Positions 1 through 8,531 of a stretch of DNA of 40,313 nucleotides are shown here, piece by piece. Source of the stretch: DATLXH01 sp035576005. Its GTDB lineage: Bacteria > Acidobacteriota > Thermoanaerobaculia > Gp7-AA8. The stretch is taken from positions 1-40,313 of the forward strand of contig DATLXH010000075.1 in assembly GCA_035576005.1 (NCBI GenBank), read 5' to 3'. A program made the translations under genes and the position numbers. Under the pieces are notes generated by a model that saw only the letters and a program-made list of their open reading frames with translations, did no database searches and was not told where the DNA came from. How positions within the stretch are numbered: position 1 is the first letter of the stretch; each line of letters starts with the position of its first letter.

Positions 1-187
1 CTGTCATCGTGGACCACTTCAACTGCGGCGCAGTTGGTTCAAACACTCGAGACTCGAGGGTCTGAGCGGCCTTCCCCATGGAAACTTCGGACAAATCCTA
101 TGAGGTTCCTTCTTCCCAACTGAGGATTTACCGTTGGAATGCCCGCCACAAGGGAGAGAGCCTCGAGGGGTTCTACAATGTCAGGGA

Positions 188-1558
188 ATGATCGTCATCA
201 AGTTCGGTGGAACGTCGGTCGGGAATGCCGAGCGTATCGCGACTGCAATCGACATCGTGGCGTCCGCACGAGAACGCCGACCGATCGTCGTCGTCTCCGC
301 CCTTTCGGGAGTTACAAATGATCTCGTTGCCGCCACGGAAAGGGCTTCGAGCGGTGCCTCCGACGAGGCCCTGACCATTCTCGACCGCGTGCGCGTGCGG
401 CACGAAGAGGTCGGCCTGCAACTCGTCAAACAGAAGTCGGACTATTACGACTCCTTCCTCGCGCAGCTTCACAAGGAGACCGACCAGATCGGAGCGATCC
501 TCCGAGGCATCGCGCTGGTGGGTGATGTTAGTCCTCGGGCCCGCGACAAAATTGTCGCGATCGGAGAAAAACTCTCGTCGGTGCTCTTTGCGTACTCAGT
601 ACGTCTGAAAACGCTGCCCGGGGTACACGTCGATTCAGAGGAAGTCATCGTCACCAACGACCAGTTCGGTGGCGCAACCCCCGACATGGCACGAACCACA
701 GCTGCGGCCGCTAAGGTGCTCTTACCCGAGATCGAGCGCGGCCACATTCCGGTTCTCGGCGGATTTATCGGTCGCTCGACGAGTGGAGCCACCACAACCC
801 TGGGACGTGGCGGCTCGGACTACAGCGCCGCGATTCTGGGAGCCGGGGTGCAGGCCGAAGAGATTCAGATCTGGACCGACGTCGATGGCATGATGACTTG
901 CGATCCGCGTCTGATTCCTTCAGCGAAGGTGATCGATCGGATCTCGTACGTCGAGGCAGCGGAGCTCGCATATTTCGGCGCCAAAGTTCTGCACCCCAAG
1001 ACCATCGCCCCCGCAGTCGATCGCGAAATTCCGATCCGTGTGCTGAACACGCACAATCGAACCAGCGAGGGAACACTCATCACCCGCAACGGTGAGTCGG
1101 GCAGGGTGGGACCGCGAGCCGTGGCTTTGAAGCGAGGAATTACCATCGTTCACATCACCTCGGATCAGATGCTTGGTGCACATGGTTTCCTCGCGCGCAT
1201 CTTCGAGGTCTTCGATGATCTCGCGATTGAGGTCGACCTCGTCACAACATCGGAGGTCTCTGTATCCGTGACCGTCGAGCATCACGAACAAGTGTCGGAG
1301 CTCGCCGCCAGGCTCGCTCCTTTCGCTCGCACGGAGGTCCTCGAAGGCCAGGCCATCATTGCAATCGTCGGGCGCGGCCTCGTGGCGGACTCCACACTGC
1401 TGGCGCGCGTGTTTTCGCAATCCCTTCCGATCACAATGCTTTCCATGGGAACTTCCGGCTTGAACCTGAGTCTCGTGCTATCGGAGACCGACATCGAACA
1501 GTCCATACGCGCGATTCACCACTCGATCTTTGAACAGGATGCGGGGACACCGACGTGA
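188..1558 (+). CDS. lysC: Aspartate kinase, first step of the lysine/DAP pathway
   Basis: Phosphorylates L-aspartate to aspartyl-4-phosphate, the committed step to diaminopimelate, lysine, threonine and methionine, in the cytoplasm. The start at 188 gives MIVIKFGGTSVG, the N-terminal KFGGTS signature of aspartokinases. An upstream TTG at 134 would add 18 residues with no family similarity, so it was rejected. A central GRGGSDYSA segment is the second kinase signature. The last ~150 residues look like the paired ACT regulatory domains where lysine or threonine bind. At 456 aa it matches monofunctional enzymes; no homoserine dehydrogenase is fused. GAGGGG (165-170) lies 17 nt upstream, rather far for a Shine-Dalgarno site. 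The stop overlaps dapB by 4 nt, so the two are probably translationally coupled. Feedback inhibition is likely from the ACT domains but not shown by the sequence. Confidence 0.95.
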   Translation: MIVIKFGGTSVGNAERIATAIDIVASARERRPIVVVSALSGVTNDLVAATERASSGASDEALTILDRVRVRHEEVGLQLVKQKSDYYDSFLAQLHKETDQIGAILRGIALVGDVSPRARDKIVAIGEKLSSVLFAYSVRLKTLPGVHVDSEEVIVTNDQFGGATPDMARTTAAAAKVLLPEIERGHIPVLGGFIGRSTSGATTTLGRGGSDYSAAILGAGVQAEEIQIWTDVDGMMTCDPRLIPSAKVIDRISYVEAAELAYFGAKVLHPKTIAPAVDREIPIRVLNTHNRTSEGTLITRNGESGRVGPRAVALKRGITIVHITSDQMLGAHGFLARIFEVFDDLAIEVDLVTTSEVSVSVTVEHHEQVSELAARLAPFARTEVLEGQAIIAIVGRGLVADSTLLARVFSQSLPITMLSMGTSGLNLSLVLSETDIEQSIRAIHHSIFEQDAGTPT

Positions 1559-2256
1559 AAATTGCGCTCAACGGATATGGGCAGATGGGTCAGGCTATCG
1601 AGCGGCTGGCTCCCGAGCGAGGGCATCAGATCGTTGCGATCAGCACCTCGCGTGACCGGAGCACCCCCATCCCTTCGGGGACCGATGTTCTCATCGATTT
1701 CTCGCATGCGTCGGCGATCGACGAGGTGATCGACCTCGCCACCAACTCAGGTGTCAACCTCGTAATCGGAACGACGGGATGGGGAGACAGGATCGCGGAG
1801 CTTCGCGCTCGCAGCATCGCAGCGGGAATCGGAGTCGTCTACGCCGCGAACTTTTCTCCGGGAGCGCTCGTGATGTTCGCACTCGCTCGGGAAGCCGCAA
1901 GCCTCTTGGCCAGGTTTCCTGGATATCACGCGGGAATCGAAGAACGTCATCACATGAAGAAGAAGGATTCGCCGAGTGGAACGGCGATCAGGATCGCCGA
2001 TGAGGTGGCCGCTGGACCTGAGGGAAAGCGACCTCCGATTTCTTCGTCACGAGTGGGAAGCGAGGTAGGGTTTCACTGCCTCTTCTTTGACTCGCCAGAC
2101 GATCTGGTCGAAATCTCGCATCGAGCACGCAATCGGGACGGTTTTGCGCGCGGCGCTCTGATCGCGGCTGAAACGGTGAAAGGCAAAAAGGGATTCTTTG
2201 CTTTCGATGAGCTGATGGCGCTCGATCAGGTTGCGCCGCGAGGGGACAATGAATAA
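1555..2256 (+). CDS. dapB: 4-hydroxy-tetrahydrodipicolinate reductase
   Basis: Reduces the DapA product with NAD(P)H to tetrahydrodipicolinate. It starts with GTG in a GTGA overlap with the lysC stop. The N-terminus NGYGQMG is the Rossmann dinucleotide-binding loop, and the catalytic/substrate motif EERHHMKKKDSPSGTA occupies residues 129-144 (H132/H133, K137, S141-G-T). At 233 aa it is slightly shorter than the ~270-aa proteobacterial enzyme but resembles short DapB versions. The gene lies between lysC and dapA, whose start lies inside the dapB 3' end, so co-translation is likely. All key residues seem intact. Confidence 0.94.
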   Translation: MKIALNGYGQMGQAIERLAPERGHQIVAISTSRDRSTPIPSGTDVLIDFSHASAIDEVIDLATNSGVNLVIGTTGWGDRIAELRARSIAAGIGVVYAANFSPGALVMFALAREAASLLARFPGYHAGIEERHHMKKKDSPSGTAIRIADEVAAGPEGKRPPISSSRVGSEVGFHCLFFDSPDDLVEISHRARNRDGFARGALIAAETVKGKKGFFAFDELMALDQVAPRGDNE

Positions 2257-3199
2257 AGAGCGCCAGAAGAGCAAAGGCTCGAAGCCGCCGAATGGCTCGG
2301 AGTTGTTCCGTGGACTCGGGGTCGCGCTCATCACTCCATTTCGGCGCGACGAGGCGCTCGACGAACGAGCATTTCGAAAGTTCCTCGAATGGCAGATTGC
2401 TGAAGGGACCGATTTTCTGGTCCCCTGCGGAACAACAGGGGAGAATCCGGCCCTCACCGCCGACGAGCATTTGCGGGTCATCGAGCTGGCCGTCGAGGTG
2501 TCCGCCGGAAGAGTTCCAGTCCTCGCGGGCGCTGGAAGTAACTCGACACCGAAAGCGGTGGAGCTGGCCCGCTCATCGGTCGAGCTTGGAGCGGACGGGA
2601 TCCTCACGATCACGCCCTACTACAACAAGCCGACACCGGATGGACTCCTGCGACATTTTGGCGCTCAGGCGAACGCTCTGGAGAAGCTCAAGAGCGGTTT
2701 CCCCATGATCGCTTACAACGTTCCGGGGCGAACAGGCGTCAATATGAGCGCGGCCACGACGATCCGACTCGCGCGGAAGATCCCGAATCTCGTCGGGGTC
2801 AAGGAAGCCTCGGCGAACATGGAGCAGATTCTCCAGATTCTTCGGGACAAAGATCCCGAATTTCTTGTGCTGAGCGGTGACGATGCCTGGACGTTGCCGC
2901 TCGTGGCGGCGGGCGCGGGTGGGGTAATCTCGGTCGCGGGCAACGAGGTCCCACGTTTGATGAAGGAGCTCGTGTCATCCGCGCTTGCCGGAGATCTGGC
3001 GAGCGCTCGCGTGGTGCACAACCGTCTGCTGGCGCTCATGACCGGCAATTTCATGGAGTCGAATCCGATCCCGGTGAAGGCGGCGCTCAAAATGATGGGA
3101 GTGCTCAAAAGCGATACAGTGCGATCTCCGCTTGCAGCCATGAGCGGCGAGAACCTCGAGGCCATGCGAGCGATCCTTCGCGAGGCGCGACTCACCTGA
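2249..3199 (+). CDS. dapA: 4-hydroxy-tetrahydrodipicolinate synthase
   Basis: Condenses pyruvate with aspartate semialdehyde through a Schiff base on lysine. This is a TIM-barrel class I aldolase. Seen: GTTGE (residues 61-65, pyruvate carboxyl binding), YYNKP (124-128), YNVPGRTG with catalytic Tyr156, and GVKEAS with the Schiff-base Lys185. At 316 aa it is ~20 residues longer than E. coli DapA because of a Lys-rich N-terminal extension. The ATG at 2249 follows AGGGG (2241-2245). A TTG at 2231 is in frame but gives a less plausible extension. It overlaps the dapB end by 8 nt, so it is probably in the same transcript as lysC-dapB. Confidence 0.94.
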   Translation: MNKERQKSKGSKPPNGSELFRGLGVALITPFRRDEALDERAFRKFLEWQIAEGTDFLVPCGTTGENPALTADEHLRVIELAVEVSAGRVPVLAGAGSNSTPKAVELARSSVELGADGILTITPYYNKPTPDGLLRHFGAQANALEKLKSGFPMIAYNVPGRTGVNMSAATTIRLARKIPNLVGVKEASANMEQILQILRDKDPEFLVLSGDDAWTLPLVAAGAGGVISVAGNEVPRLMKELVSSALAGDLASARVVHNRLLALMTGNFMESNPIPVKAALKMMGVLKSDTVRSPLAAMSGENLEAMRAILREARLT

Positions 3200-3238
3200 C
3201 TCTCAACAACGTAAGCAGTCGTTTTTCAGGAGTAGACG

Positions 3239-4066
3239 ATGGACACGGTCATCAAAGAAAGAGTCGCATCCCTCGACACAGTCAAGGATCGCGGGGAGGC
3301 CTTGAAAACGATTGGTGTCTTCCTCTCTGCGTTGGAAAAGGGCTCGGTACGGGCCGCGAGTCGAGACGAAAACGGGGTCTGGAAAGCGGAGGAATGGGTT
3401 AAAAAAGCGATTCTTCACGCCTTCAAGCTGGGGACCCTGACGGACTTTGCTTCCGGCGCGCTCTCGTTCATTGACAAAGATACGGTGCCGCCGCGCAGAT
3501 TCCGGAAAGAGGAGGGAGTAAGGATTGTCCCCGGAGGCTCTTCGATCCGTCGAGGGGCGTACATCGGCAAGGGCGTGGTGATGATGCCGCCGGCATACGT
3601 GAATATCGGGGCCTGGGTCGATGACGAAACGATGATTGACTCGCATGCGCTGGTGGGATCGTGCGCTCAGATAGGAAAGCGTGTGCATTTGAGCGCGGCG
3701 GCTCAGATCGGCGGCGTGCTCGAGCCGATCGGAACGTTGCCGGTGATCATCGAAGATGACGTGGTAGTCGGAGGGAATGCCGGCATTTACGAAGGGACCA
3801 TTGTCCGATCGCGCGCCGTGATCGGGGCGGGAGTCGTCATCACAGGATCGACCCCGGTTTACGATGCGGTGAGAGGACAGATCTACCGGCGCGAAGCGGG
3901 CAAACCGCTCGAGATTCCTTTCGGCGCTGTCGTCATCCCGGGCTCGCGGCCGCTGAAAGGAAAGTTCGGCGAGAAGCACTCACTGCAGATTGCAACTCCC
4001 GTCATCGTCAAATATCGCGACGAGAAGACCGACAGCGCAACGGCATTGGAAGAAGCGCTTCGATGA
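3239..4066 (+). CDS. dapD: Tetrahydrodipicolinate N-succinyltransferase
   Basis: Transfers succinyl from succinyl-CoA to tetrahydrodipicolinate and so commits the cell to the succinylase branch of DAP synthesis. The 275-aa length is typical. After an alpha-helical N-terminal domain (1-~100), residues ~100-215 form a left-handed beta-helix of hexapeptide repeats (IRRGAYIGKGVVMMPP, VNIGAWVDDETMIDSH, GSCAQIGKRVHLS). The segment IIEDDVVVGGNAGIYEG follows. The start is well supported: AGGAG (3228-3232) lies 6 nt before the ATG. It sits 39 nt after dapA. Its presence says the organism uses the succinylated rather than the dehydrogenase or DapL route. No DapE or DapF is in view. Confidence 0.94.
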   Translation: MDTVIKERVASLDTVKDRGEALKTIGVFLSALEKGSVRAASRDENGVWKAEEWVKKAILHAFKLGTLTDFASGALSFIDKDTVPPRRFRKEEGVRIVPGGSSIRRGAYIGKGVVMMPPAYVNIGAWVDDETMIDSHALVGSCAQIGKRVHLSAAAQIGGVLEPIGTLPVIIEDDVVVGGNAGIYEGTIVRSRAVIGAGVVITGSTPVYDAVRGQIYRREAGKPLEIPFGAVVIPGSRPLKGKFGEKHSLQIATPVIVKYRDEKTDSATALEEALR

Positions 4067-4072
4067 GATAGG

Positions 4073-4127
4073 ACGTAGAACGCCGAATGCAGAATGCAGG
4101 GTGAACATGCGTTCTGACGTTCTACGT
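4073..4127. repeat. Short inverted repeat between dapD and the aminotransferase
   Basis: ACGTAGAACG (4073-4082) is the exact reverse complement of CGTTCTACGT (4118-4127), with a 35-nt spacer that also holds the direct repeat GAATGCAGAATGCAG. No T-run follows, so an intrinsic terminator is not supported. It may be a small dispersed repeat or an mRNA-stabilising hairpin between two genes of the same pathway. Confidence 0.6.
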
Positions 4128-4154
4128 TCTCCATTCAGCAGCGTTTCCTAAATC

Positions 4155-5294
4155 ATGCCCATCACTCCCTCCTCACGCGCAGCAGCGATCGAGATCTCTC
4201 TCATCAGGCAGATCAATGCGCTGGCCACGCCGCTGACCGTGAACCTCGGGATTGGCGAGCCCAATGTCGAGCCTGACAGGGAGTTTCGCGAGATGGCCTC
4301 CTCTGTTGCGATGAGCGGGTCGTGGCACTACACGGCCAACGCCGGCGATCTCACACTGCGCAGGAGCATTGCTGATTCGTTGTTGCAATCGATCGACCCC
4401 CACAGCGAGATCTGCGTCACTGCGGGGACCGAAGAGGCGCTGTTTGCAATCATGCAGGCCTTCGCAGGGCCCGGCGACGAGATCCTCATTCCTGATCCCG
4501 GATTCGTTTCGTACCGCACGGTCGCAGAGATGGCCGGGGCGACCGTTAAGACATACAAGCTGGATCCCGAACGGTGGACGATGAGCCTGGATGCAGTGGC
4601 GAGTCAGGTGACATCCGCAACGAAACTCGTCGTTGTCAACTCGCCATCGAACCCGCTCGGCAGTGTCATCGACACTTCCACCCTCCATCAACTGGCGGCT
4701 CTCGCGTCGGAACGGGAGTTTCTCATCGTGAGCGATGAGGTCTACTCCGAGCTCTACTATGACGAGCGGCCGCCCTCTATGCTCGGCCGCGGGCCGAATG
4801 TTATCGTTGTCAATGGCCTGTCCAAGAGCCATTCGATGACAGGTCTCCGTCTCGGCTGGGTCGTCGCCGCCGAACCTCTAATGAAACCCATTGTGAAAGC
4901 GCATCAGTACATCGCGACATGCGCATCGGCGTTCTCGCAATCGCTGGCCATTGAGGTTTTCCGGAACGGTGACTGGAACGAGCGATGGCTTTCGGGCGCG
5001 CGAACGCAACTCCTGCGGCAGCGTGATGTCGCTCTCTCAGCGATCGAGCAGAATCTCGAGGTCGCTCTTCCCCCTCCAGCGGGAGCTTTCTATGCGTTTG
5101 CACCAGTTCCGTCGTGCGACACGCTGACCCTGGCCAGAGCGCTTGCTACGGAGGCTGGAGTCCTGACGATTCCGGGAGTTGCCTTCGGAACGATGGGCGA
5201 GGGCTTTCTCCGAATTTCCTACGCGTCGGAGCCTGCTGTTCTGGTTGATGGAATCGAGAGGATCGGGCGGTATCTCACCGATCACGGTCGATGA
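4155..5294 (+). CDS. Class I PLP aminotransferase, probable N-succinyl-DAP aminotransferase
   Basis: A fold-type I PLP aminotransferase of 379 aa. Seen: ANAGDLTLRRSIADSL (substrate-side region), NSPSNPLG (the NPxG loop), SDEVYSELYYD (PLP-ring Asp and Tyr), and SKSHSMTGLRLGW with the PLP lysine at residue 224. A C-terminal FLRISYA holds the Arg that binds the substrate carboxylate. Position directly after lysC-dapB-dapA-dapD strongly suggests it acts as DapC, making N-succinyl-LL-2,6-diaminopimelate from the DapD product with glutamate. The family is broad (AspC, ArgD-unrelated AATs, DapC), so the exact substrate rests on context. No clear Shine-Dalgarno site precedes the ATG. The 88-nt gap from dapD holds an inverted repeat. 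Confidence 0.82.
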   Translation: MPITPSSRAAAIEISLIRQINALATPLTVNLGIGEPNVEPDREFREMASSVAMSGSWHYTANAGDLTLRRSIADSLLQSIDPHSEICVTAGTEEALFAIMQAFAGPGDEILIPDPGFVSYRTVAEMAGATVKTYKLDPERWTMSLDAVASQVTSATKLVVVNSPSNPLGSVIDTSTLHQLAALASEREFLIVSDEVYSELYYDERPPSMLGRGPNVIVVNGLSKSHSMTGLRLGWVVAAEPLMKPIVKAHQYIATCASAFSQSLAIEVFRNGDWNERWLSGARTQLLRQRDVALSAIEQNLEVALPPPAGAFYAFAPVPSCDTLTLARALATEAGVLTIPGVAFGTMGEGFLRISYASEPAVLVDGIERIGRYLTDHGR

Positions 5295-5529
5295 CGATGG
5301 TGCGTAACGAATCTGGCTCGGTGGTCCCGTCGAGACGAGGGGTCTGGGTGGGGAGGGAGACAGCGCGTGGATTTCTCGAGTCCTGACCGGCATGATCGAC
5401 GGAAGCGCTGCCGGATGAAGCAATTGACGTTTTTATGCGCGCCCCCCAAACGCTGAGGATAACCGTAACCGCATTCTTTCCATGAGATTGGACCGCTTAG
5501 CGGCACCGCTCATGCACAGAACCAATCTG

Positions 5530-5961
5530 ATGTCGAAAGTACCTGACTCCCCTGAGCCCCGAAAACCCTTTCAGGTCCTGGTTGTAGATGATGATCCAAG
5601 CATTCGCCGGATGATCATCGCTTCGCTTCGCCGCGACGGATACGAGTTTCGCGAGGCGCAGAACGGGCAGGAGGCGCTCGACTCCATGAAGGCCTCTCGT
5701 CCGGACGCTGTCGTTCTGGATCTCATGATGCCCCTGGTATCGGGATGGGATGTACTTCGGGAACGGGAGAAAGACGAGAACCTCAAAAAGATCCCGGTGA
5801 TCGTCGTGAGCGCGAACCGCGGCCCCGAGATCGCAGAGGCGGTGAATAAAGGGATCTGTGCTTTTCTGCCGAAGCCCTTTGATATCGGCGCCCTGAACTC
5901 GATCGTCAGGAACTGTCTCCACCCTTCCGAAGAGATCACTGATCCTGCTTCAGCGCCATAG
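5530..5961 (+). CDS. Stand-alone response regulator receiver protein
   Basis: Single-domain CheY-like protein. With the ATG at 5530 it is 143 aa: a short charged N-terminus, then the receiver domain. Acidic pocket D20/D21/D22, phosphoacceptor D64 in VVLDLMMP, Ser/Thr-type switch in VVSAN and the conserved lysine in LPKPF are all present, so it should be phosphorylatable. No output domain follows, so it would act by protein contact or as a phosphate shuttle. An in-frame ATG at 5482 would add 16 residues; neither start has a convincing Shine-Dalgarno site. No histidine kinase is adjacent, so its partner is unknown. It is convergent with maeB, 31 nt away. Confidence 0.88.
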   Translation: MSKVPDSPEPRKPFQVLVVDDDPSIRRMIIASLRRDGYEFREAQNGQEALDSMKASRPDAVVLDLMMPLVSGWDVLREREKDENLKKIPVIVVSANRGPEIAEAVNKGICAFLPKPFDIGALNSIVRNCLHPSEEITDPASAP

Positions 5962-5992
5962 CTTCCGGGCTGCCGGCTTGCCGCGAACCGGT

Positions 5993-8272
5993 TCAGCTAC
6001 TTTGCGTCGTGGCATCCTCGACGGCTTGTGCGTCGAGTACGGCAATGGCGGCCATGTTAACGATGTCAGGAACATCAACGCCGCGCTGCAGCACATGTAC
6101 AGGCTTGCTCAGTCCCTGCAGGATCGGTCCGATGACTTCAGCACCGCCCAGGCGCCACAGGAGCTTGTAGGCAATATTCGCTGAGGCAAGGTCAGGAAAG
6201 ACGAGAACATTTGCGTCGCCCTGGATGGCATTCCATGGATAGTCGCCGCCGGCGATTTCAGGCACCACCGCTGTATCCGCCTGCATCTCTCCCTCGACGA
6301 TGAGATCCGGGTGTGCGTCCTTGACGAGGCCCACGGCTCGCCTGACCTTCTCCTGCAGCGGATGGGGAGTCGACCCGAAGTTCGAGAAGGAGAGCATCGC
6401 CACCTTAGGTTCGAGATTGAATCGTCTTGCGGTCTCGGCCGAGAGCACCGCAATTTCGGCAAGATCTTCAGCGGATGGTTCGATATTCACCGTCGTGTCT
6501 GCCAGGACCAGCATCCTGTTCTTGAACATGACGACGTAGGCGCCGGACACACGCCGGACTCCGGGACGCGTTTTGAGGATCTGGAGGGCGGGCTTGACCG
6601 TGGCCGGATAGTAGGAGCCTAGCCCTGAGATGACGCCGTCGGCGTCGCCCTGATCGATCATCATCATTGCGTAGTAATTGTGATTACCCAGAAAGCGATG
6701 GGCATCCAGAACTGTCACGCCATTCCGGCGCCGGGCCTGATGAAACGCAGTCGCATACTGCTCGAACTTCCCTGATCGTTCCGGATCGAGGATCGTCAAC
6801 TCTCTGGCATCGATTCCCGCCGCTTTGACCCGCGTCATGATCGTTTCCGGATCGCCCAGAAGAATCGGATGCGCGATCTTTTCCTGGATCAATATTCGCG
6901 CCGCGCGGACGATTTTTTCATGCTCTCCCTCGGGGAACACGATTCGTTTGGGATTCTTTTTGGCTCGATCGAAGATCGTATGCATCAGGCCGCGCGAGCG
7001 GCCGAGCAGTTGCTCGAGTCGGCGGCGGTAGGCGTCGTAGTCGGTGATCGGTTGTTGAGCCACGCCCGTCTCTGCGGCAGCCCGAGCGACGGCAACAGGC
7101 ACCCAGAGCAGCACGCGATAATCGAACGGCTTGGGGATCAGGTAGTCGGGACCGAAACTGAATCGCTCCTCTGAGTAGGCCCGAAGGACCGAGTCAGGCA
7201 CATCTTCCTTCGCGAGGTCAGCAAGTGCTTTGGACGCAGCAAGCTTCATCTCGTCGTTGATTGCCGTGGCACGGCAGTCGAGTGCTCCGCGAAAGATGAA
7301 GGGAAACCCCAGAACGTTGTTGACCTGATTGGGAAAGTCTGACCTTCCCGTAGCCATGATCACATCTTCGCGGGCCGCTTTCGCGTCGTCGTAGGTGATC
7401 TCCGGATCGGGATTGGCGAGCGCGAACACAATCGGCCTCGGGGCCATCGATCGAACCATTTCCTGCGTCACGATTCCGCCGACCGACAGACCGATGAACA
7501 CGTCGGCTCCCGCAATCGCATCCGCGAGAGTTCGCGCATCGGTCGGCGGGGCAAACTCCTGTTTGTATGGGGTCATCTCGACGGTGCGACCTTTGTAGAT
7601 CACTCCTTTGCTGTCTACGAGCATGACGTTCTCGCGACGGAGCCCGAGCTTCATATAAAGACGCAGGCACCCCATCGCTGCAGCACCGGCTCCCGAGAAA
7701 ACGAGGCGGATGTCGCCGATGTCCTTGCCGGCGACCTCGAGTGCGTTGATCAAGGCAGCGGCCGAGATGATGGCCGTTCCATGCTGATCATCATGGAAGA
7801 CCGGGATGTTCATTTCCTTTTTGAGCCGTTCCTCGATCTCGAAGCACTCCGGCGACGCGATGTCCTCGAGATTGATTCCGCCGAACGTCGGCTCTAGTAG
7901 CTTGACGAGCTGAATGAACTGTTCCGTGTCGCGGGTGTCGACCTCGAGATCGAACACGTCGAGATCGGCAAAGCGCTTGAAGAGCACGGCTTTGCCTTCC
8001 ATGACCGGCTTGCCCGCGGCAGCGCCGATCGCGCCGAGGCCGAGCACGGCCGTGCCATTGCTGATGACGGCTACCAGGTTGCTCTTGTTCGTATATTTGT
8101 AAACAAGAGAGGGATCGCGAGCGATCTCGAGACAGGGGGCAGCGACTCCGGGTGTGTAGGCGAGCGCGAGATCCCGCTGCGTCGCGGTCGGCTTGGTCGG
8201 AACGACCTCTGTCTTTCCTGGCCGGCCGCTCGAGTGGTAGTCGAGTGCGTCGTCTTTCGGAGTATTTGCCAT
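5993..8272 (-). CDS. maeB: NADP-type malic enzyme with C-terminal phosphotransacetylase-like domain
   Basis: Oxidatively decarboxylates malate to pyruvate, giving NAD(P)H. The 759-aa length is that of MaeB two-domain enzymes. Residues 1-~430 are malic enzyme: ALAYTPGVAAPCLEIA (malate site), YKYTNKSNLVAVISNGTAVLG, and a VFSGAGAAAMGC Rossmann loop. Residues ~430-759 begin HTIFDRAKKNPKRIVFPEGE and resemble phosphotransacetylase. In studied MaeB proteins this part is regulatory (acetyl-CoA binding) and lacks Pta activity; that is family knowledge. It runs convergent to the receiver gene and is separated from secF by an intergenic stretch with a large inverted repeat. The start ATG at 8272 has no obvious Shine-Dalgarno site. 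Confidence 0.93.
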   Translation of the reverse strand: MANTPKDDALDYHSSGRPGKTEVVPTKPTATQRDLALAYTPGVAAPCLEIARDPSLVYKYTNKSNLVAVISNGTAVLGLGAIGAAAGKPVMEGKAVLFKRFADLDVFDLEVDTRDTEQFIQLVKLLEPTFGGINLEDIASPECFEIEERLKKEMNIPVFHDDQHGTAIISAAALINALEVAGKDIGDIRLVFSGAGAAAMGCLRLYMKLGLRRENVMLVDSKGVIYKGRTVEMTPYKQEFAPPTDARTLADAIAGADVFIGLSVGGIVTQEMVRSMAPRPIVFALANPDPEITYDDAKAAREDVIMATGRSDFPNQVNNVLGFPFIFRGALDCRATAINDEMKLAASKALADLAKEDVPDSVLRAYSEERFSFGPDYLIPKPFDYRVLLWVPVAVARAAAETGVAQQPITDYDAYRRRLEQLLGRSRGLMHTIFDRAKKNPKRIVFPEGEHEKIVRAARILIQEKIAHPILLGDPETIMTRVKAAGIDARELTILDPERSGKFEQYATAFHQARRRNGVTVLDAHRFLGNHNYYAMMMIDQGDADGVISGLGSYYPATVKPALQILKTRPGVRRVSGAYVVMFKNRMLVLADTTVNIEPSAEDLAEIAVLSAETARRFNLEPKVAMLSFSNFGSTPHPLQEKVRRAVGLVKDAHPDLIVEGEMQADTAVVPEIAGGDYPWNAIQGDANVLVFPDLASANIAYKLLWRLGGAEVIGPILQGLSKPVHVLQRGVDVPDIVNMAAIAVLDAQAVEDATTQSS

Positions 8273-8366
8273 CGAGGAGTCTACTGAGTGGGGGATGAGT
8301 CGCTCAGAAGAGGCGGGAGTCTACCACGCAGGTTTTACTGACCGCGTCGTGCGTCTGGAGTGCGGG

Positions 8367-8499
8367 CGAAGCTTTGGAGTGCGGCAGCCGCAGCTGCCGC
8401 TTTCGTTTCGAGCTCGTAGGATGAAACATGTCAGCTCGCGACCTAGTCGCGATGCGGCTTAGAGTGCGGCAGCTACGGCTGCCGTACTCCAAAGCTTCG
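8367..8499. repeat. Long inverted repeat element between secF and maeB
   Basis: Arms 8367-8400 and 8466-8499 are reverse complements at 32 of 34 positions. Each arm itself contains a near-palindrome, GCGGCAGCCGCAGCTGCCGC in the left arm. The spacer is 65 nt. RNA from either strand could form a long cruciform or hairpin. The element lies in the 259-nt gap between the maeB start (8272) and the secF end (8532), where it might act as a terminator or boundary. It looks like a REP/MITE-type dispersed repeat. No transposase is nearby. Confidence 0.8.
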
Positions 8500-8531
8500 C
8501 GACCAGTCGAGGACCTGCTCTTCGTGAAACG

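Noticed and set aside
1..65. Short open frame at the left edge (frame 3, ending TGA at 63-65), possible 3' end of an upstream gene
   Set aside because: Only about 20 codons, no recognisable motif; another frame is open to 123. Neither can be supported.
1..187. Lysine riboswitch upstream of lysC
   Set aside because: No matching conserved L-box core or pairing could be seen, and the available leader is short.
5424..5452. TTGACG as a promoter for the receiver gene
   Set aside because: No acceptable -10 hexamer lies 16-18 nt downstream.
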